The notes: a model not told the origin generated them from the sequence alone. 64,000 nt of DNA from PALSA-1004 sp963804885 (GCA_963804885.1 CAWDSF010000015.1:1-64000), one strand, 5' to 3'. Counted from the stretch's first letter, positions 47,736 to 58,389 are shown. Made by a program: numbers and translations.

Positions 47736-48515
47736 TCAGGCGGCGAAGAACGTGCGATAGATGTACTGCGCAAGCAGCGCGAACGCTATCAATAGCAGCA
47801 CCCGTTTCACCCACGCACGAAAACGGGCGGCGTCTATGCGGTCACGGATGCGTGCTCCACCGATTCCGGCGGCGACCGCAACCGCGCTCAAGGGCACCGT
47901 TGCAAGCCACTGCGCCGCAGTTACGTTTCCGTGGAGCGTCAGCACCGCAAACTGGGTGGTCTTACCAACCAGAAAGCAAATCTGTAGCGCCGGCACGAGC
48001 AGAGCCGGTGCCAGGCCGAGCGCGAGGTAATAGATAATAAGCGGTGGCGCCGCGACGTTCGCCGTGCCTTCGAAAAGGCCGGCAGCGAATCCCGCGAGCG
48101 GACCGAACGCACGCTCGTGTTGACGGACGACTGTCCAGTTGCCACGCGTGACGCGGTCGAGGTTGAGATAAATCAGAATGACGAGTGCGAGCACAAGTTG
48201 ATACGGCGCATCCGGCGCTGCAACGAATAACCAGGTGCCGGCAAACGCGCCCAGTGTTGCAAACACCGGCATGAACCAGAAGCGGCGCAGCACGGGCAGC
48301 AGCGGACGGCTCGTGACGAGCGTGATCGCGACGGTTGCCAGCGTCGGCAGCAGCACAACAATGACCGCGCTGTGCATGTCGAGCGCCATTGCAACCATGG
48401 GCGTTGCAATGAATGGAAAGCCGAATCCCAGTGTGCCTTGGATGAAGCCCGACAGCACGCACGCGAGGAAGATCCAGAGGATGATTCCGAGCGGAAGCGA
48501 TTCGAGGACGCTCAT
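47736..48515 (-). CDS. TauE/SafE family sulfite exporter/permease
   Basis: 259 residues with about eight hydrophobic segments. IILWIFLACVLSGFIQGTLG and FGFPFIATPMVAMALDMHSA form the first half-repeat; GPLAGFAAGLFEGTANVAAP and PLIIYYLALGLAPALLVPAL begin the second. This two-fold repeat with GxxxGFxG-type helices marks TauE/SafE permeases, which move sulfite, sulfoacetate or other small organic anions across the inner membrane. It converges with grxD. Confidence 0.86.
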   Translation of the reverse strand: MSVLESLPLGIILWIFLACVLSGFIQGTLGFGFPFIATPMVAMALDMHSAVIVVLLPTLATVAITLVTSRPLLPVLRRFWFMPVFATLGAFAGTWLFVAAPDAPYQLVLALVILIYLNLDRVTRGNWTVVRQHERAFGPLAGFAAGLFEGTANVAAPPLIIYYLALGLAPALLVPALQICFLVGKTTQFAVLTLHGNVTAAQWLATVPLSAVAVAAGIGGARIRDRIDAARFRAWVKRVLLLIAFALLAQYIYRTFFAA

Positions 48516-48533
48516 TGCCGCCCGTGCTCTTGC

Positions 48534-49560
48534 CTAGTCACGCAACAGCGTCGGCAACCACAAGGCGAGCTGAGGGAAGAACAATATAAGCAACAGGCCA
48601 ATGATTTGCAGCGCCATGAACTGCATCATGCCGGCGTAAATGTCCTTGAGGTCCCAGTCCGGCACGACACCTTTCAGAAAGTATGCCGACAGCGCTACCG
48701 GCGGCGACAGCCATGCGGTTTGCAGACAGACTGCGACGAGCGTACAGAACCAGACGAGATCGATGCCCAGTTTCTGCACCAGCGGCAGCAGAATCGGCAC
48801 GACGATCAGCACGATAGGCACCCACTCGAGCGGCCAGCCCAGCACGAAAATGATCGCGAGTATCAGCAGCAGCATGATCGTGGGCGAAAAATTGAGCGTG
48901 AGCAGCGACTCGGCGATGAGAGTTGCCGAACCGAGCCGTGAAAACACGGCGCCGAAAAAGTTGGACGCTGCGACGAGCAACAAAATCATGCACGACACTT
49001 CGAGCGTCGAGTACACCGCCTTCTTGAGTTTCTGCCACGTCATGCGCCGATAGACCATCGTCAGTAGCAGGACTGCGAATGCACCGACGGCGCCGGCGTC
49101 GGTGGGTGTGGCAATGCCAGCCAGAATGACGCCCAGCGTCGCCATGATTACGATGACGATGGGTGCTATACCGAGGATTAATTCTTTGAGCACGTAACCA
49201 AAAGGCCGGCGCTCGTCCATCGGCAAGGGCGGTCCGAGCTCGGGATTGATGTAGCTCCTCGCGAGCGTGTAGACGATGTATAAGCCGGACAGCAGCAACC
49301 CCGGGACGACTGCAGCCGCGAACAGATCCGTCGTCGGCACGCCCACCACCGGGCCCATGACAATCAGCATGACGGACGGCGGAATGAGGATGCCGAGCGT
49401 GCCGCCGGCCGCGATGGCACCGGCGGACAAACGAACATCGTATTTGCTTTTCTTCATGGCGGGCGCAGCCATGACACCGAGCAGCGTCACGGACGAGCCC
49501 ACGATACCGGTCGCCGCGGCGAAAATCGTCGCTGTAATGAGCACCGCGAGGTGACAAACA
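48534..49560 (-). CDS. TRAP transporter large permease DctM-like, N-terminus lost at chimeric join
   Basis: About 340 residues of a TRAP large (DctM/SiaM M-domain) permease. They begin at LAVLITATIFAAATGIVGSS and continue VTLLGVMAAPAMKKSKYDVR, GILIPPSVMLIVMGPVVGVP and TPTDAGAVGAFAVLLLTMVY to the end at LWLPTLLRD. Intact proteins have ~430-460 residues or more; the first ~100 are missing and the reading runs directly into an unrelated TPR gene near 49555. Its DctQ and DctP partners would lie beyond the cut. It would take up dicarboxylates using a Na+ gradient. Confidence 0.85.
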
Positions 49561-49575
49561 GCGCACCTGGACCGT
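49545..49575. other. Putative chimeric join between segment B and segment C
   Basis: The TPR gene loses its 3' half and the DctM gene its 5' end within the same ~30 bp, both on the minus strand. TPR coding reads ...YIEHGDYKKAITV to about 49575; DctM coding starts at LAVLITATIF near 49550. Gene content and G+C change across this point from betaproteobacterial to acidobacterial type. Confidence 0.68.
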
Positions 49576-50064
49576 GATGGCCTTCTTGTAGTCGCCGTGT
49601 TCGATGTAGAGCTGACCAAGTGTCAGCGACGCCCCGAGGAATCGGTGACGCCGTTGCCGAGCACTTTCTCGAAGTGCCCGATGGCTTCGGCCAGCAGCGC
49701 ACTGGCGCGGGCTGGCTGCTGATCGGCCTGCGCCGCGCGCACGAACCCCAGCACGCGGTGGGCGTCACGGTTTTCCGCGTCGAGCCCGAGCGCGGTGGTC
49801 GCCTGCGCGCGGCCGGATCGATTTGCCCCTGACGGGCGTACTCTGGGCAATCGCGGCATGCGGCGCCGCGGCCGTCGGCGCGAGGTCGATGGCCCTCCGG
49901 TACGCAGCCACCGCGCCGGCCAGGTCGCCCTTGTCATCAGCGGCCCAGCCCTGGAAAAACGCCAGGTACGCCTGCGCGGTAATGTCCGTCGAAGCGGGAG
50001 CCGACTGGGCGGCGGCGCCCTGCCCGGCGAGAGTGACGACGAGTAGCAGCGCAGGCCAAACCAT
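49561..50064 (-). CDS. TPR-repeat exported protein, C-terminus lost and frameshifted
   Basis: It starts MVWPALLLVVTLAGQGAAAQ (signal peptide), then TPR helices YLAFFQGWAADDKGDLAGAV, AAYRRAIDLAPTAAAPHAAI. After an indel near 49850 come ATTALGLDAENRDAHRVLGF and ALLAEAIGHFEKVLGNGV, and after another near 49630 TLGQLYIEHGDYKKAI. About 165 residues are visible before the join. Long exported TPR proteins of this sort are common in Acidobacteria; function is unknown. Confidence 0.62.
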
Positions 50065-50101
50065 CGTGCCCTCGATTGTGGCACATCTTCTTTGACCGCT
50101 C

Positions 50102-50668
50102 GCCGGGGCCCCACCCCCGGCTCGCTCCGGACGCTCAGCGCCCTCGCGTACCACTCGGGGCCTCGCGGAACCCACCTTCTAACTTCTGGCTTCTAACTTC
50201 TAACTTTCCTGGAGCCCCACCCCCGGCTCGCGCCGGACGCTCAGCGCCCTCGCGTACGCTCGGGGCCTCGCGGAACCCACCTTCTAACTTCTGGCTTCGA
50301 ACTTCTAACTTTCCCGGGGCCCCACCCCCGGCTCGCTCCGGACGCTCAGCACCCTCGCGTACGCTCGGGGCCTCGCGGAACCCACCTTCTAACTTCTGGC
50401 TTCTAACTTCTGACTTTCCTGGGGCCCCACCCCCAGGCTCGCTTCAGACGCCCAGCGCCCTCCGCGTACGCTCGGGGCCTCGCGGAACCCACCTTCTAAC
50501 TTCTGGCTTCTAACTTCTAACTTCTAACTTTCCTTGGGCCCCACCGCCAGGCTCGCTTCAGACGCCCAGCGCCCTCGCGTAGCTCGGGGCCTCGCGGTAG
50601 TGCTCTTCTTCTCCTTTCTGATTCTTCTGATTCTGCTTCTTCTAGCTTCTAACTTCTAACTTTCCTTA
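50102..50668. repeat. Five tandem copies of a 105-112 bp repeat
   Basis: Each unit contains a GC-rich half (GGCCCCACCCCCGGCTCGCT, then CTCAGCGCCCTCGCGTACGC and CTCGGGGCCTCGCGGAACCC) and a pyrimidine-rich half built from TTCTAACTTC steps. The GGCCTCGCGG core recurs at about 50161, 50266, 50371, 50478 and 50590. Copies 1-3 have a 105 bp period, then 107 and 112; the fifth copy has a diverged pyrimidine part. The array lies between the divergent TPR gene and the Trm112 gene, so it covers both promoter regions. Confidence 0.9.
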
Positions 50669-50678
50669 TACTGCCCAC

Positions 50679-50849
50679 ATGGCCGTTGACCCCGCGCTTC
50701 TCGAGATTCTCGTGTGTCCGAATTGCAAGACCCCGGTGCACCCCGTGAAGGACGGCGCCGGCCTGAAGTGCGAGACATGCCACCGCGTGTATCCGGTCAA
50801 GGACGATATCCCGGTGATGCTGATCGACGAGGCTACCATCGAGAACTGA
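50679..50849 (+). CDS. Trm112 family zinc-ribbon-like protein
   Basis: A 56-residue protein starting MAVDPALLEILVCPNCKTPV. Four cysteines form a zinc-ribbon layout (CPNC ... CETC), and it ends VYPVKDDIPVMLIDEATIEN, the full signature of bacterial Trm112/YcaR proteins. Trm112-like proteins activate methyltransferases in eukaryotes and archaea; the bacterial role is poorly known. It is 6 bp upstream of a glycosyltransferase gene, and I recall similar pairings with cell-envelope genes. Confidence 0.9.
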   Translation: MAVDPALLEILVCPNCKTPVHPVKDGAGLKCETCHRVYPVKDDIPVMLIDEATIEN

Positions 50850-50855
50850 CACGCG

Positions 50856-51925
50856 TTGCGTATCCTGCTGGTCCGCCTCCGCCTGATCGGCGATGTGGTG
50901 TTCACGACACCGATCCCCAACGCACTCCGCCGCCAGTTTCCGTCCGCGAGCTCGTGTATCTCGTCGAACCGGCGGCCGCACCCGTCGTCGCTGGCAATCC
51001 GGCGCTGTCGGAAGTCGTGGTCGTTCAACGCCGACGCGGCTGGCGGCGGGTGGTCGATGACTTGACGATCGCCCGGCGCCTTCGCGCGCGACGTTTCGAT
51101 ATTGCGATCGATTTGCACGGTGGACCACGGAGCGCCTGGTTCACGTGGCTCAGCGGCGCGCCCGTGCGCGTGGGCTACGATATGCCCGGCCGCCGCTGGA
51201 TGTACACGCGTGTCGTTCATCGGCCGCGCGTGCTGCGCGCGCGCCACTCGGTCGAGAATCAGTGGGACCTGCTGGCCGCCATCGACCCGGCCCTCGCCGC
51301 GCCGGCCGACCGAGACCGCGATCGCGTGAACATGACGGTCGATGACGCGGCCCATCGCGCCATCGACCAGCGCCTGGCCGATCTTGGCGTGGCAGTCGAT
51401 GGTCGTGTCATTCTTCTGCACGTGAGCGCGGGCAACCCCTTCCGCCGCTGGCCGGAAGACTCGTTCGCCGAGTTGGCGGCAGGTCTCGTCACGGCCCAAC
51501 CGGATCGATGGGTCCTCGTGACCGGAGGACCGTCGGATCGTGAAGCGGCCGCGCGCGTCATCGAACGTGCTCGTCGAGCGGCCGGTCCGGCGGCGGCACG
51601 GCTCGCGAGTGCCGAGGACTTGTCGCTACCGGAGTTGCGCGCCGCGATGGACCGCGCGGCGCTCTTCATCGGCGGCGACAGTGGACCGTTGCATATCGCC
51701 GCGACGAGCGACGTGCCGATCGTCGGCCTGTACGGCCCCACACTCGCTGAACGCTCGGCGCCGTGGCGGCCACGGCACCTCAAGACGGAATCGATTGACG
51801 TTGGCACTCTCCCCTGCCGCCCATGTGAGCAGCGCGTGTGTGTGCCGGGCGACTTTCGATGTCTGACGGGCATTTCGGCCGCGACGGTTCGAGCCGCGGC
51901 CGAACGACTGATGGAGGCCGGATGA
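50856..51925 (+). CDS. Glycosyltransferase family 9 (heptosyltransferase-like; one frameshift)
   Basis: About 355 residues from a TTG start 6 bp after the Trm112 stop. The opening ILLVRLRLIGDVVFTTPIPN is the GT9 N-terminus. An indel near 50942 leads to ELVYLVEPAAAPVVAGNPAL, FDIAIDLHGGPRSAWFTWLS, VILLHVSAGNPFRRWPEDSF and the nucleotide-sugar site LFIGGDSGPLHIAATSDVPI. It probably adds heptose (ADP-heptose donor) to a lipopolysaccharide core, consistent with a heptose kinase gene two genes on. The stop overlaps the next start (ATGA). Confidence 0.88.
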
Positions 51926-53070
51926 CGGACGTGTCTCCGTCGACAGGTTCGCCTGGGAGCCTCGAGCGCACCGCCTACTGGCTGCTGACCGCCAGCCTCG
52001 GCATGACGCTGTTCAACTTGCTCACGGCGCAGGTGCTCTTTGGCCTGGCGGCCCTGCTGTGGGTGTGGGTGATCCGCTCCGATGGGCGGCGCCCCGAGGT
52101 CCCGGTGTTCTTCTGGCCTCTCGCCGGATACGCCGGGCTGACGCTCGTGAGCGCGGCCATGTCTCCGGATCCGCGGGCGAGTTTCATCGATAGCCGGCAA
52201 CTCGTGTTGTTTCTCATCGTGCCCGTGGTCGTACGCCTCGCACGTGGCGCCCGCGCCATGACGACCCTCGACGCGATCATGGCACTCGGCGCCGCGGGCG
52301 CCTTCGTGGGCGTCGTCGAGTACACCATCTTCGGGTTCGACAACCTCGACCGCCGGCCGATGGGTTCCCTGTCGCACTACATGACCTACTCGGGGCTGAT
52401 CATGCTCGTGCTGGCCGCGGCGGTGGCGCGGTTGCTCTTCTATCCCGCGCAGCGCATCTGGCCCGCCGTCGCCGTTCCCGCGCTGGCCGTCGCCCTGGCC
52501 GCGACGCAAACACGAAACGCGTACCTCGGGGCCCTTGCGGCGATTGCCTGCCTGCTGCCGCTGCGCCAGATCCGGTTACTGCTCGCGATCCCGGTGCTGG
52601 TCGTCCTCTTCGTCGTGGCGGCGCCGCCGCACATCAAAGAGCGCGCCTTCTCGATCGCGAACCTGCAGGACGATTCGAATCGCGACCGGCTCCAGATGCT
52701 CGTGATGGGGCGGAACATGATTCGCGACCACCCGGTGTTCGGCGTCGGCCCCGAGATGGTGGGACGCGTCTACGGCCAGTACCTTCAGCCGAATCCCGTC
52801 CACACCTACAACCCGCACTTGCACAACGTGCCCGTGCAGATCGCCGCCGAGCGCGGCCTGCCTGCTCTTGCCGTGTGGCTGCTCTTCATCGCGACGGCCG
52901 CGTGGGGACTCTTTCAGGAGTTCCGTCGCGGTCCAGCACCCGCGTTGGCTGCGGCGGGACTGGGTGCGATTGTCGCGATGCTGACGGCGGGCCTCTTCGA
53001 ATACAACTTCGGCGACTCGGAGTTCATGATGCTGTTTCTGGCGTTGATCCCTGTTCGCGGCTGCGCGTGA
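51922..53070 (+). CDS. O-antigen ligase family (Wzy/WaaL-like) membrane protein
   Basis: 382 residues with about ten hydrophobic stretches (WLLTASLGMTLFNLLTAQVL, LITVSAAM-like early helices, LIMLVLAAAVARLLFYPA, VAVPALAVALAATQTRNAYL). It has the long periplasmic loop of O-antigen ligases with GVGPEMVGRVYGQY and NPHLHNVPVQIAAERGLPAL, where the H-N motif is conserved. It transfers or polymerises O-chains in the inner membrane. It overlaps the GT9 gene by 4 bp. Confidence 0.87.
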   Translation: MTDVSPSTGSPGSLERTAYWLLTASLGMTLFNLLTAQVLFGLAALLWVWVIRSDGRRPEVPVFFWPLAGYAGLTLVSAAMSPDPRASFIDSRQLVLFLIVPVVVRLARGARAMTTLDAIMALGAAGAFVGVVEYTIFGFDNLDRRPMGSLSHYMTYSGLIMLVLAAAVARLLFYPAQRIWPAVAVPALAVALAATQTRNAYLGALAAIACLLPLRQIRLLLAIPVLVVLFVVAAPPHIKERAFSIANLQDDSNRDRLQMLVMGRNMIRDHPVFGVGPEMVGRVYGQYLQPNPVHTYNPHLHNVPVQIAAERGLPALAVWLLFIATAAWGLFQEFRRGPAPALAAAGLGAIVAMLTAGLFEYNFGDSEFMMLFLALIPVRGCA

Positions 53071-53098
53071 CGCGGCACGGCGCGACAGCGGTTCGGCA

Positions 53099-54015
53099 AT
53101 GACCCGCCTCACGGACCTGACGAGCTCGGCTCGCAGGGCGACACATCGCCGTCCGGTGTGGCGACTTGATGCTCGACCATTTCCTCATCGGACACGTCGA
53201 TCGGATTTCGCCCGAGGCGCCCGTCCCGGTCGTTCGCTTCGTTCGTGATGACTACCGGCTCGGCGGCGCCGCGAACGTCGCGCAGAACGTCGTCGCGCTG
53301 GGCGCGCGAGCGTCGATCGTCGGGCTCGTCGGTCAGGACGAAGCCGCCGCGGAGCTCCGCCGTTGTCTCGAGCGCGCGTCGCTACCGGTTGACGGACTCG
53401 TCGCCGATCCGTCGCGACCCACGACGCGCAAGGTGCGGGTGGTCACGTCACGCAACCAACAGGTCGCGCGCGTGGATTACGAGGTTGACGCCGACGCCTC
53501 CGGTGACTCGTTGACGCGCGCTCTCAGCCCGAGCCGTCGAGGCCGCGGCCCGCGCCGATGCCATCGTGCTCTCCGACTACCGCAAAGGCGTCGTGTCGCC
53601 GGACGTGATCGCGACGGCCGTCGCGGCGGCCAGGAGGCGTGGCATTCCGGTGCTGGTCGATCCGAAGGTCGCCGACGCCGATCGCTACCGCGGAACGTCG
53701 GTCATCACGCCGAACCATCACGAGGCGGAGTTGATGACGCAGCGTGTCATCCGCACGCCGGACGAGGCGCGCAACGCAGCGCGCGCGCTCCACGAGCGCA
53801 CCGGCTCGAACGTCATCATCACCTGGGGCGAGCACGGCATGTGGATTCTGGACGCGTCGGGCACGATACCGATCGAGCACGCGCTGCCAGCAGTCGCCGC
53901 GAGTCGCCGCTGTCACGGGCGCGGTCGGTGGTGTGGCGTGCGGCGATCTGTCGCTCGCCACCGGCGCTCTCGAGCCGGACGTCGCGAACATCGCGGCCGC
54001 GGCTCGTCGTGGTCG
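53099..54015 (+). CDS. D-glycero-beta-D-manno-heptose-7-phosphate kinase-like RfaE1 (frameshifted)
   Basis: A PfkB-family sugar kinase. MTRLTDL opens the first frame, and an indel near 53150 gives LMLDHFLIGHVDRISPEAPV, PVVRFVRDDYRLGGAANVAQ and TRKVRVVTSRNQQVARVDYE. After another near 53525 come DAIVLSDYRKGVVSPDVIAT, PVLVDPKVADADRYRGTSVI and TPNHHEAELMTQ. The catalytic anion-hole region (VTGAGD in the family) is scrambled by further indels near 53900 (VTGAVGGVACGDLSLATGA). These features match the N-terminal kinase domain of HldE/RfaE. No nucleotidyltransferase domain follows. It would make ADP-heptose precursors for the GT9 enzyme. Confidence 0.84.
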
Positions 54016-54067
54016 CCTGGCGCTGGCTCGCCGCCAGGACTGGCCGACGCGGTCGCCGCCGACCAGG

Positions 54068-55251
54068 ATGATGCCGACGCTACTGGTCCCGCCGACGCGG
54101 CTTGTGGGCGGCTGTTTCCTCATCGTCGGTTCCTGCTGGTCGCGTTTCGGTTCTCGAGCAGCGACGGCGACTCGGATCTCTACGCCGGACTGTCCCGCCT
54201 CGGAACCGCTGAGCCGATGGGTCGCGCCCCCGAGTGGTGGGGTCTGCGGAACAGCGATACGGCCTGTTCCGCGAACATCCCGCCGGCGCGCTCATCCTCC
54301 CCGCCGCGCTGGCCGCCTCGGTGTCCCCGGACCACAGGCCGCATACGTCGTCGGCGTCGGCCTCGGGACGCTGCGCTCCTGCTGATTGCGACGCTCGTCC
54401 ACCGCGTGACGACGCGCGACGACGCGCGCGCCGCGCTCGTGCTGCTGCAGTTCATGCCGGTGGCGTTTCTGTTCCGCATTCGCGCGAACCACGAATATCT
54501 GATGCTCGTGGGCCTGCTCGTCACGCTGGTTGGCGTGGAAAAGGTGCGCCGATCGTGGTGGGCCCTCGTCGTGGCCGCCGGGTCACGGCGGGGCTGCTCG
54601 TGAAAGGCGTGTTCGTGGTGCTGATCGCGATCGCCGCGGCGCTCTGGGCCCTGATCAATCCGACGCGCCGCAAGGGATCGATCGGACGGCCGTTGCCGCG
54701 GGGCTGTTCAGCCTGGCCGTCATGGCCGGGACGGCGTTCTTGTACGACAACGCATATCTGCGCGCGACGGGCGAACACTTCTGGCGGCCCTACTGGGACC
54801 GGCAGATGGGATCGGTGGACGTGGCCACCCCGATCGAAGGCGCATCGTCGCTTGCCGGCCACGCGTGGTTCTATCTCACGCGGATGCTCTGGCATCCGGC
54901 GCCCTGGAGCCTCGCGCTCGTGTGGATCGGGTGGCAGCGCCGCGGCCGGATCGGCGAGTGGTGGCGTGGATCGGCGACGGCGCGCGACGCGGTGTGCTCT
55001 TCGCGCTCGGTTTCGCCGTGGTGGCCGTCGCCATCCTGTTGCCGTCGAGCCGGTTCGCCGAGCGGTACACGTTTTCTGCCACCTATGCGGTCGCGACCGT
55101 CGGTGCGATCGTCGCGTACCATGCGTGGCCGTCGATGCGCGCGGCGCTCGAGAAGTGGGACGCGCGCATTCCCGGTCTCGCGATTTGGCTGTGGCTGCTG
55201 CTGATCGTGCTGCGGCTGACGGTCGGCCCGCTGCTGCCCCGGATCAGTTGA
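54068..55251 (+). CDS. ArnT/PMT-like glycosyltransferase (GT39/GT83 type) membrane protein (frameshifted)
   Basis: A polytopic protein split by several indels. The start at MMPTLLVPPTRLVGG is a guess. Recognisable parts: CFLIVGSCWSRFG, DSDLYAGLSRLG with the conserved acidic loop, RYGLFREHPAGALILPAALA, FRIRANHEYLMLVGLLVTLV, LVKGVFVVLIAIAAALWALI, FWRPYWDRQMGSVDVATP and FAERYTFSATYAVATVGAIV. These are features of lipid-linked-sugar transferases that act on the periplasmic face. It overlaps the next minus-strand gene by 8 bp at the 3' end. Confidence 0.72.
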
Positions 55252-56789
55252 GCACCGGATCGCGCCAGGTCAGCGTGCATCCGGGCTCGGCATCGTTCAC
55301 CAACCGGATTCCCCGAAGACGAAACGCCGCTTCCGCGTCCACGCGGAAGACGTAGGCGCCGCGCACGTTGTCCGGAAGGTCGCGAATCGCGATGGCCGGA
55401 CACCTTCCGGTCGCCGGATGCGCCTGCACCGCGGCAAACACGCGGTCACGCGCGCGCGCCGCCTCGTTCCAGGCGCGCAGGCCACGGACGGTGCCAAATC
55501 CCAGGCCGACGCACAGCGCGATCAGGGCGATCGCCAGTCCGCGTCGAAGGGCGGACCATCGCACGGTCGCGGCGATCCCGGTGATGGCCGCCGCCCACGC
55601 GGCGCTGCCGAGATACAGGTACCGGCTGGCCTGCAGGTCGACGCCGATGACGAGGATCGGAAAGATCGGCGCCACCGATACGAGCACCCAGGCGGCGCCG
55701 GCTACGAGAGGACGCGCCGGAACGTCGGGCCGCAACCAGGCCGTCACCAGCGTGACGACGATCACCGCTGACGCGGCGATGGTCAGCCACGGCGTGGCGT
55801 GCACGATGTCGGCGTGCCACGGCGCGGCAAGGGCGCCGAAGGTTTCGAACAGCGAGCGCTGCATCACGTACTTCGTCAGCGGCGGGCTGCTGACGCCGAA
55901 GGCGTAGACGAGGCGCACGACGCTGATCACCGAGGCCGCGACAAGCGCCGCGACCGCCGGGATCAGGATCGTCCGCGAGCGATCGGCGCGCACCCACGCG
56001 TCGATCAATACCAGTGACGGGTGCGACGACCGCCGTCTCTTTGGACGCGAGCGCGAGAATCGCCGCGCCCCAGAACAGCGCCTGCCGTGCGACGCCGCCC
56101 TTCGGCAGATCGCGCGACGACAGCACCATCGTCAGAATCAACATCGTCGCGGTGACGTCGAACACGCCGGAGCTCCAGGCCACGGCTTCGATGGCAAGTG
56201 GGCCGCTGAGGAACAGGCCGCCGGCGATCCACGCGAATCCGCGATGCCACGGAAACCAGCCGTCGAACAGGCGCGAGACCAGCCACGCGTTCGTCGCGTG
56301 CAGCACGATATTCAACGCGTGCGTCGAGACCGCGGCGAAACCGGCCGAGAAGAGAACGGCCCAGGCGAACAGCGGCAGCGGCCGGAAGAATGAGGGCGTC
56401 ACGAACCCGAACGACCACTGGTTGGCGCGCGTGACGTGGCCGAAGTCGTCCGACAGCCAGCCGAGCCGCCACGCCGAGAGGTACAGGAGCGCCGCGGCGC
56501 CGAGATAGACGAAGAGCACGACGACTGGCACGCGGCCCGGCTGGACGAGCGACGTCTTCGGGCCGGGCTCGCGGTACGGCGGCAGCGGGAGCCGGTTGGT
56601 CACGACAAGCCGGATGAGCGCGCCCGTGAGAACGAAACCGAACGACGCACTCGCGATCTGGAATCGCTCGACGCCGCCCACGCCAAGATGGACGAGAGCC
56701 AGCGTGCCGAGCGACCACGCGGCGGTCAGTCCGACCACGAGGCGGCCGGCCATTCGCGCCCACGCCGACGCGGGAGTCAGTTCGGACAC
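55244..56789 (-). CDS. Polytopic membrane protein, mannosyltransferase-like (one frameshift)
   Basis: About 515 residues from a GTG start overlapping the upstream gene's stop by 13 bp. Repeated membrane helices: LVVGLTAAWSLGTLALVHLG, VVLFVYLGAAALLYLSAWRL, HALNIVLHATNAWLVSRLFD, AGGLFLSGPLAIEAVAWSSG. The loop WLSDDFGHVTRANQWSFGFV has acidic residues near the first lumenal loop, as in GT39-like and Tmtc-like enzymes. An indel near 56005 leads to AWVRADRSRTILIPAVAALV and a C-terminal soluble part. Glycan assembly is likely, donor unknown. Confidence 0.68.
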
Positions 56790-58359
56790 TGGTTGGTCAC
56801 GAGCAGCACCTCGGGAGGCTCCGTGCCGCTCAACAGCTGACCTGGCGACGAATCGAAGATCGGATGCCGCGCGACGACACAGGCTTTGGGCACGCGCGCG
56901 CGCAGTTGCAGGTAGTGCGCTTCGTCCATGATCGCGTAGGACTCCTGCGGCCTGCGGAAGAACGCCGTCGACGACTCCACCGAGCTGATGTCCTCGACGT
57001 CGCGGCCGCTGTAGAACGTGAGACTCGGGAGCGAGAGATCGTAGACCGAGCTTCGCGTCAGCCGAGGCCCGCGCCAGAAACGCGGCGGCCAGCGTCGGCG
57101 TCGGCTTCAGCCGTTCGAGGCCGGGCAGCACCCGCAGGACGAACAGGTAGTTGATCGCGACGAACCCGAGCGCGATAACGATCACGGCGTGTCGAGGCTG
57201 GCGACGGAGGGTGGCCACGAGCGCGGCCACGCCGATCGCGACGCAGAGACCGGCCACGAGCCAGGAATTCACGATCGCGTAGTAGCCGTCGCGAAACAGC
57301 CACAGGACGAGGCCGCCGGCCAGCGCGATCAACGTGGCGACGATCGCCAGCATCACGCGCGTCGCGCGTTCCCGCTCGTCCTGCCAGCTTCGGACGAGCG
57401 CGTCCGCAATCAAGGCCGCCGCGGCCGGCAGCACCGGAAACACATAGAGATCGATCTTCGTCTGCGACAGCGAGAAGAAGCCGACGATGACGATCACCCA
57501 GAGCCAGAGAAGGCGGCGCAGTCCGGCGTGTGTGGCCGTCTCGCCGGGTGCGGCGCGCCGCCACGCCGTGAACATTGGCACCAGCAGCAGCGGCCCCCAC
57601 GGCGCGAGATCGCCGAGCGCGAAACGGCAGGTAGTAGAACGGGTTGCGATCGGGCGCCGACGGGGTCAGAAACCGTTCGACGTTCTCGCCGAAGAAGAAG
57701 CTCGAGATGTGCGTCCAGCCGCTCGCCCGATAGAGCGCGATGTACCAGGGAGAGACAATCGCCAGCACGATCGCGGCGCCGGGAATCAGCAGCATCCGCC
57801 GGAGATCCGTCCAGCGCCGCTCGATCGTCCACCACACCGCGATGACCATCGCGGGGATCGCGATCGCGATGGGGCCCTTGGTGAGCGCCCCGAAACCCAT
57901 CGCGACGTTGTACATGGCCAGCAGCCAGCGGCGGCGATGAGCGGGATGCCGCTCGGCCTGGACGAAGCACGCGAGCACCAGCGCGAGGAAGGCCGTGATG
58001 TAGACGTCGATGAAGATGCGCCGCGCCATGAAGACGACGCGCGGTGCGGTGGCGACGATGAGCGCGGCCAGCACGCCAGTTGTGGTCGAACGCAACGCCC
58101 GGCCGATGAAGAAGGCCGCGACGATGATGGCCATGGCGCCGGCGGCGATACCGACGCGCTCGACGGTGACGGAGACGCCGAACAGGTTGTAGAGGCCGGC
58201 GACGACCCAGTAACTCAGGACCGGCTTATTGAAGCGCGGCATCCCGTTGAACCAGGGGTTGAGATAGTCGCCCCGGAGAACCATCTGCCGGGGCGTCTCG
58301 ACGTAGAACGCCTCGTTCGCGTCCCAGATGGTGTTGGCGCCCAGCGCGACGAAGAACAC
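56777..58359 (-). CDS. ArnT-like glycosyltransferase (GT83/GT39 type; frameshifted)
   Basis: About 525 residues. FFVALGANTIWDANEAFYVE carries the DANE/acidic motif of ArnT-type transferases, followed by TPRQMVLRGDYLNPWFNGMP, KPVLSYWVVAGLYNLFGVSV and MGFGALTKGPIAIAIPAMVI. The lumenal segment is FFGENVERFLTPSAPDRNPF. Indels near 57620 and 57060 separate it from GPLLLVPMFTAWRRAAPGET and a soluble C-terminus ending ...EVLLVTNQCPN. A GTG at 58359 is used as start; the true one may lie in the adjacent palindrome. It probably moves a sugar from undecaprenyl phosphate to an envelope glycolipid. Confidence 0.78.
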
Positions 58360-58389
58360 CGGGATGGCGAGGGCGAGGAGAGGATCGAG

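Noticed and set aside
49500..50064. A natural TPR-DctM fusion protein
   Set aside because: Both parts are truncated at the seam, one is a soluble exported protein and the other a permease, and taxonomy changes there; a chimeric join explains it better.
50076..50513. Open reading frame on the plus strand encoding a 35-residue repeated peptide (LGASRNPPSNFWLLTSNFPG type)
   Set aside because: It is only the translation of the tandem DNA repeat, open because three copies have a 105 bp period divisible by three. There is no ribosome site and the repeat loses frame in later copies.
50102..50668. CRISPR array
   Set aside because: The units are contiguous near-identical copies of over 100 bp with no unique spacers, and no cas genes are nearby.
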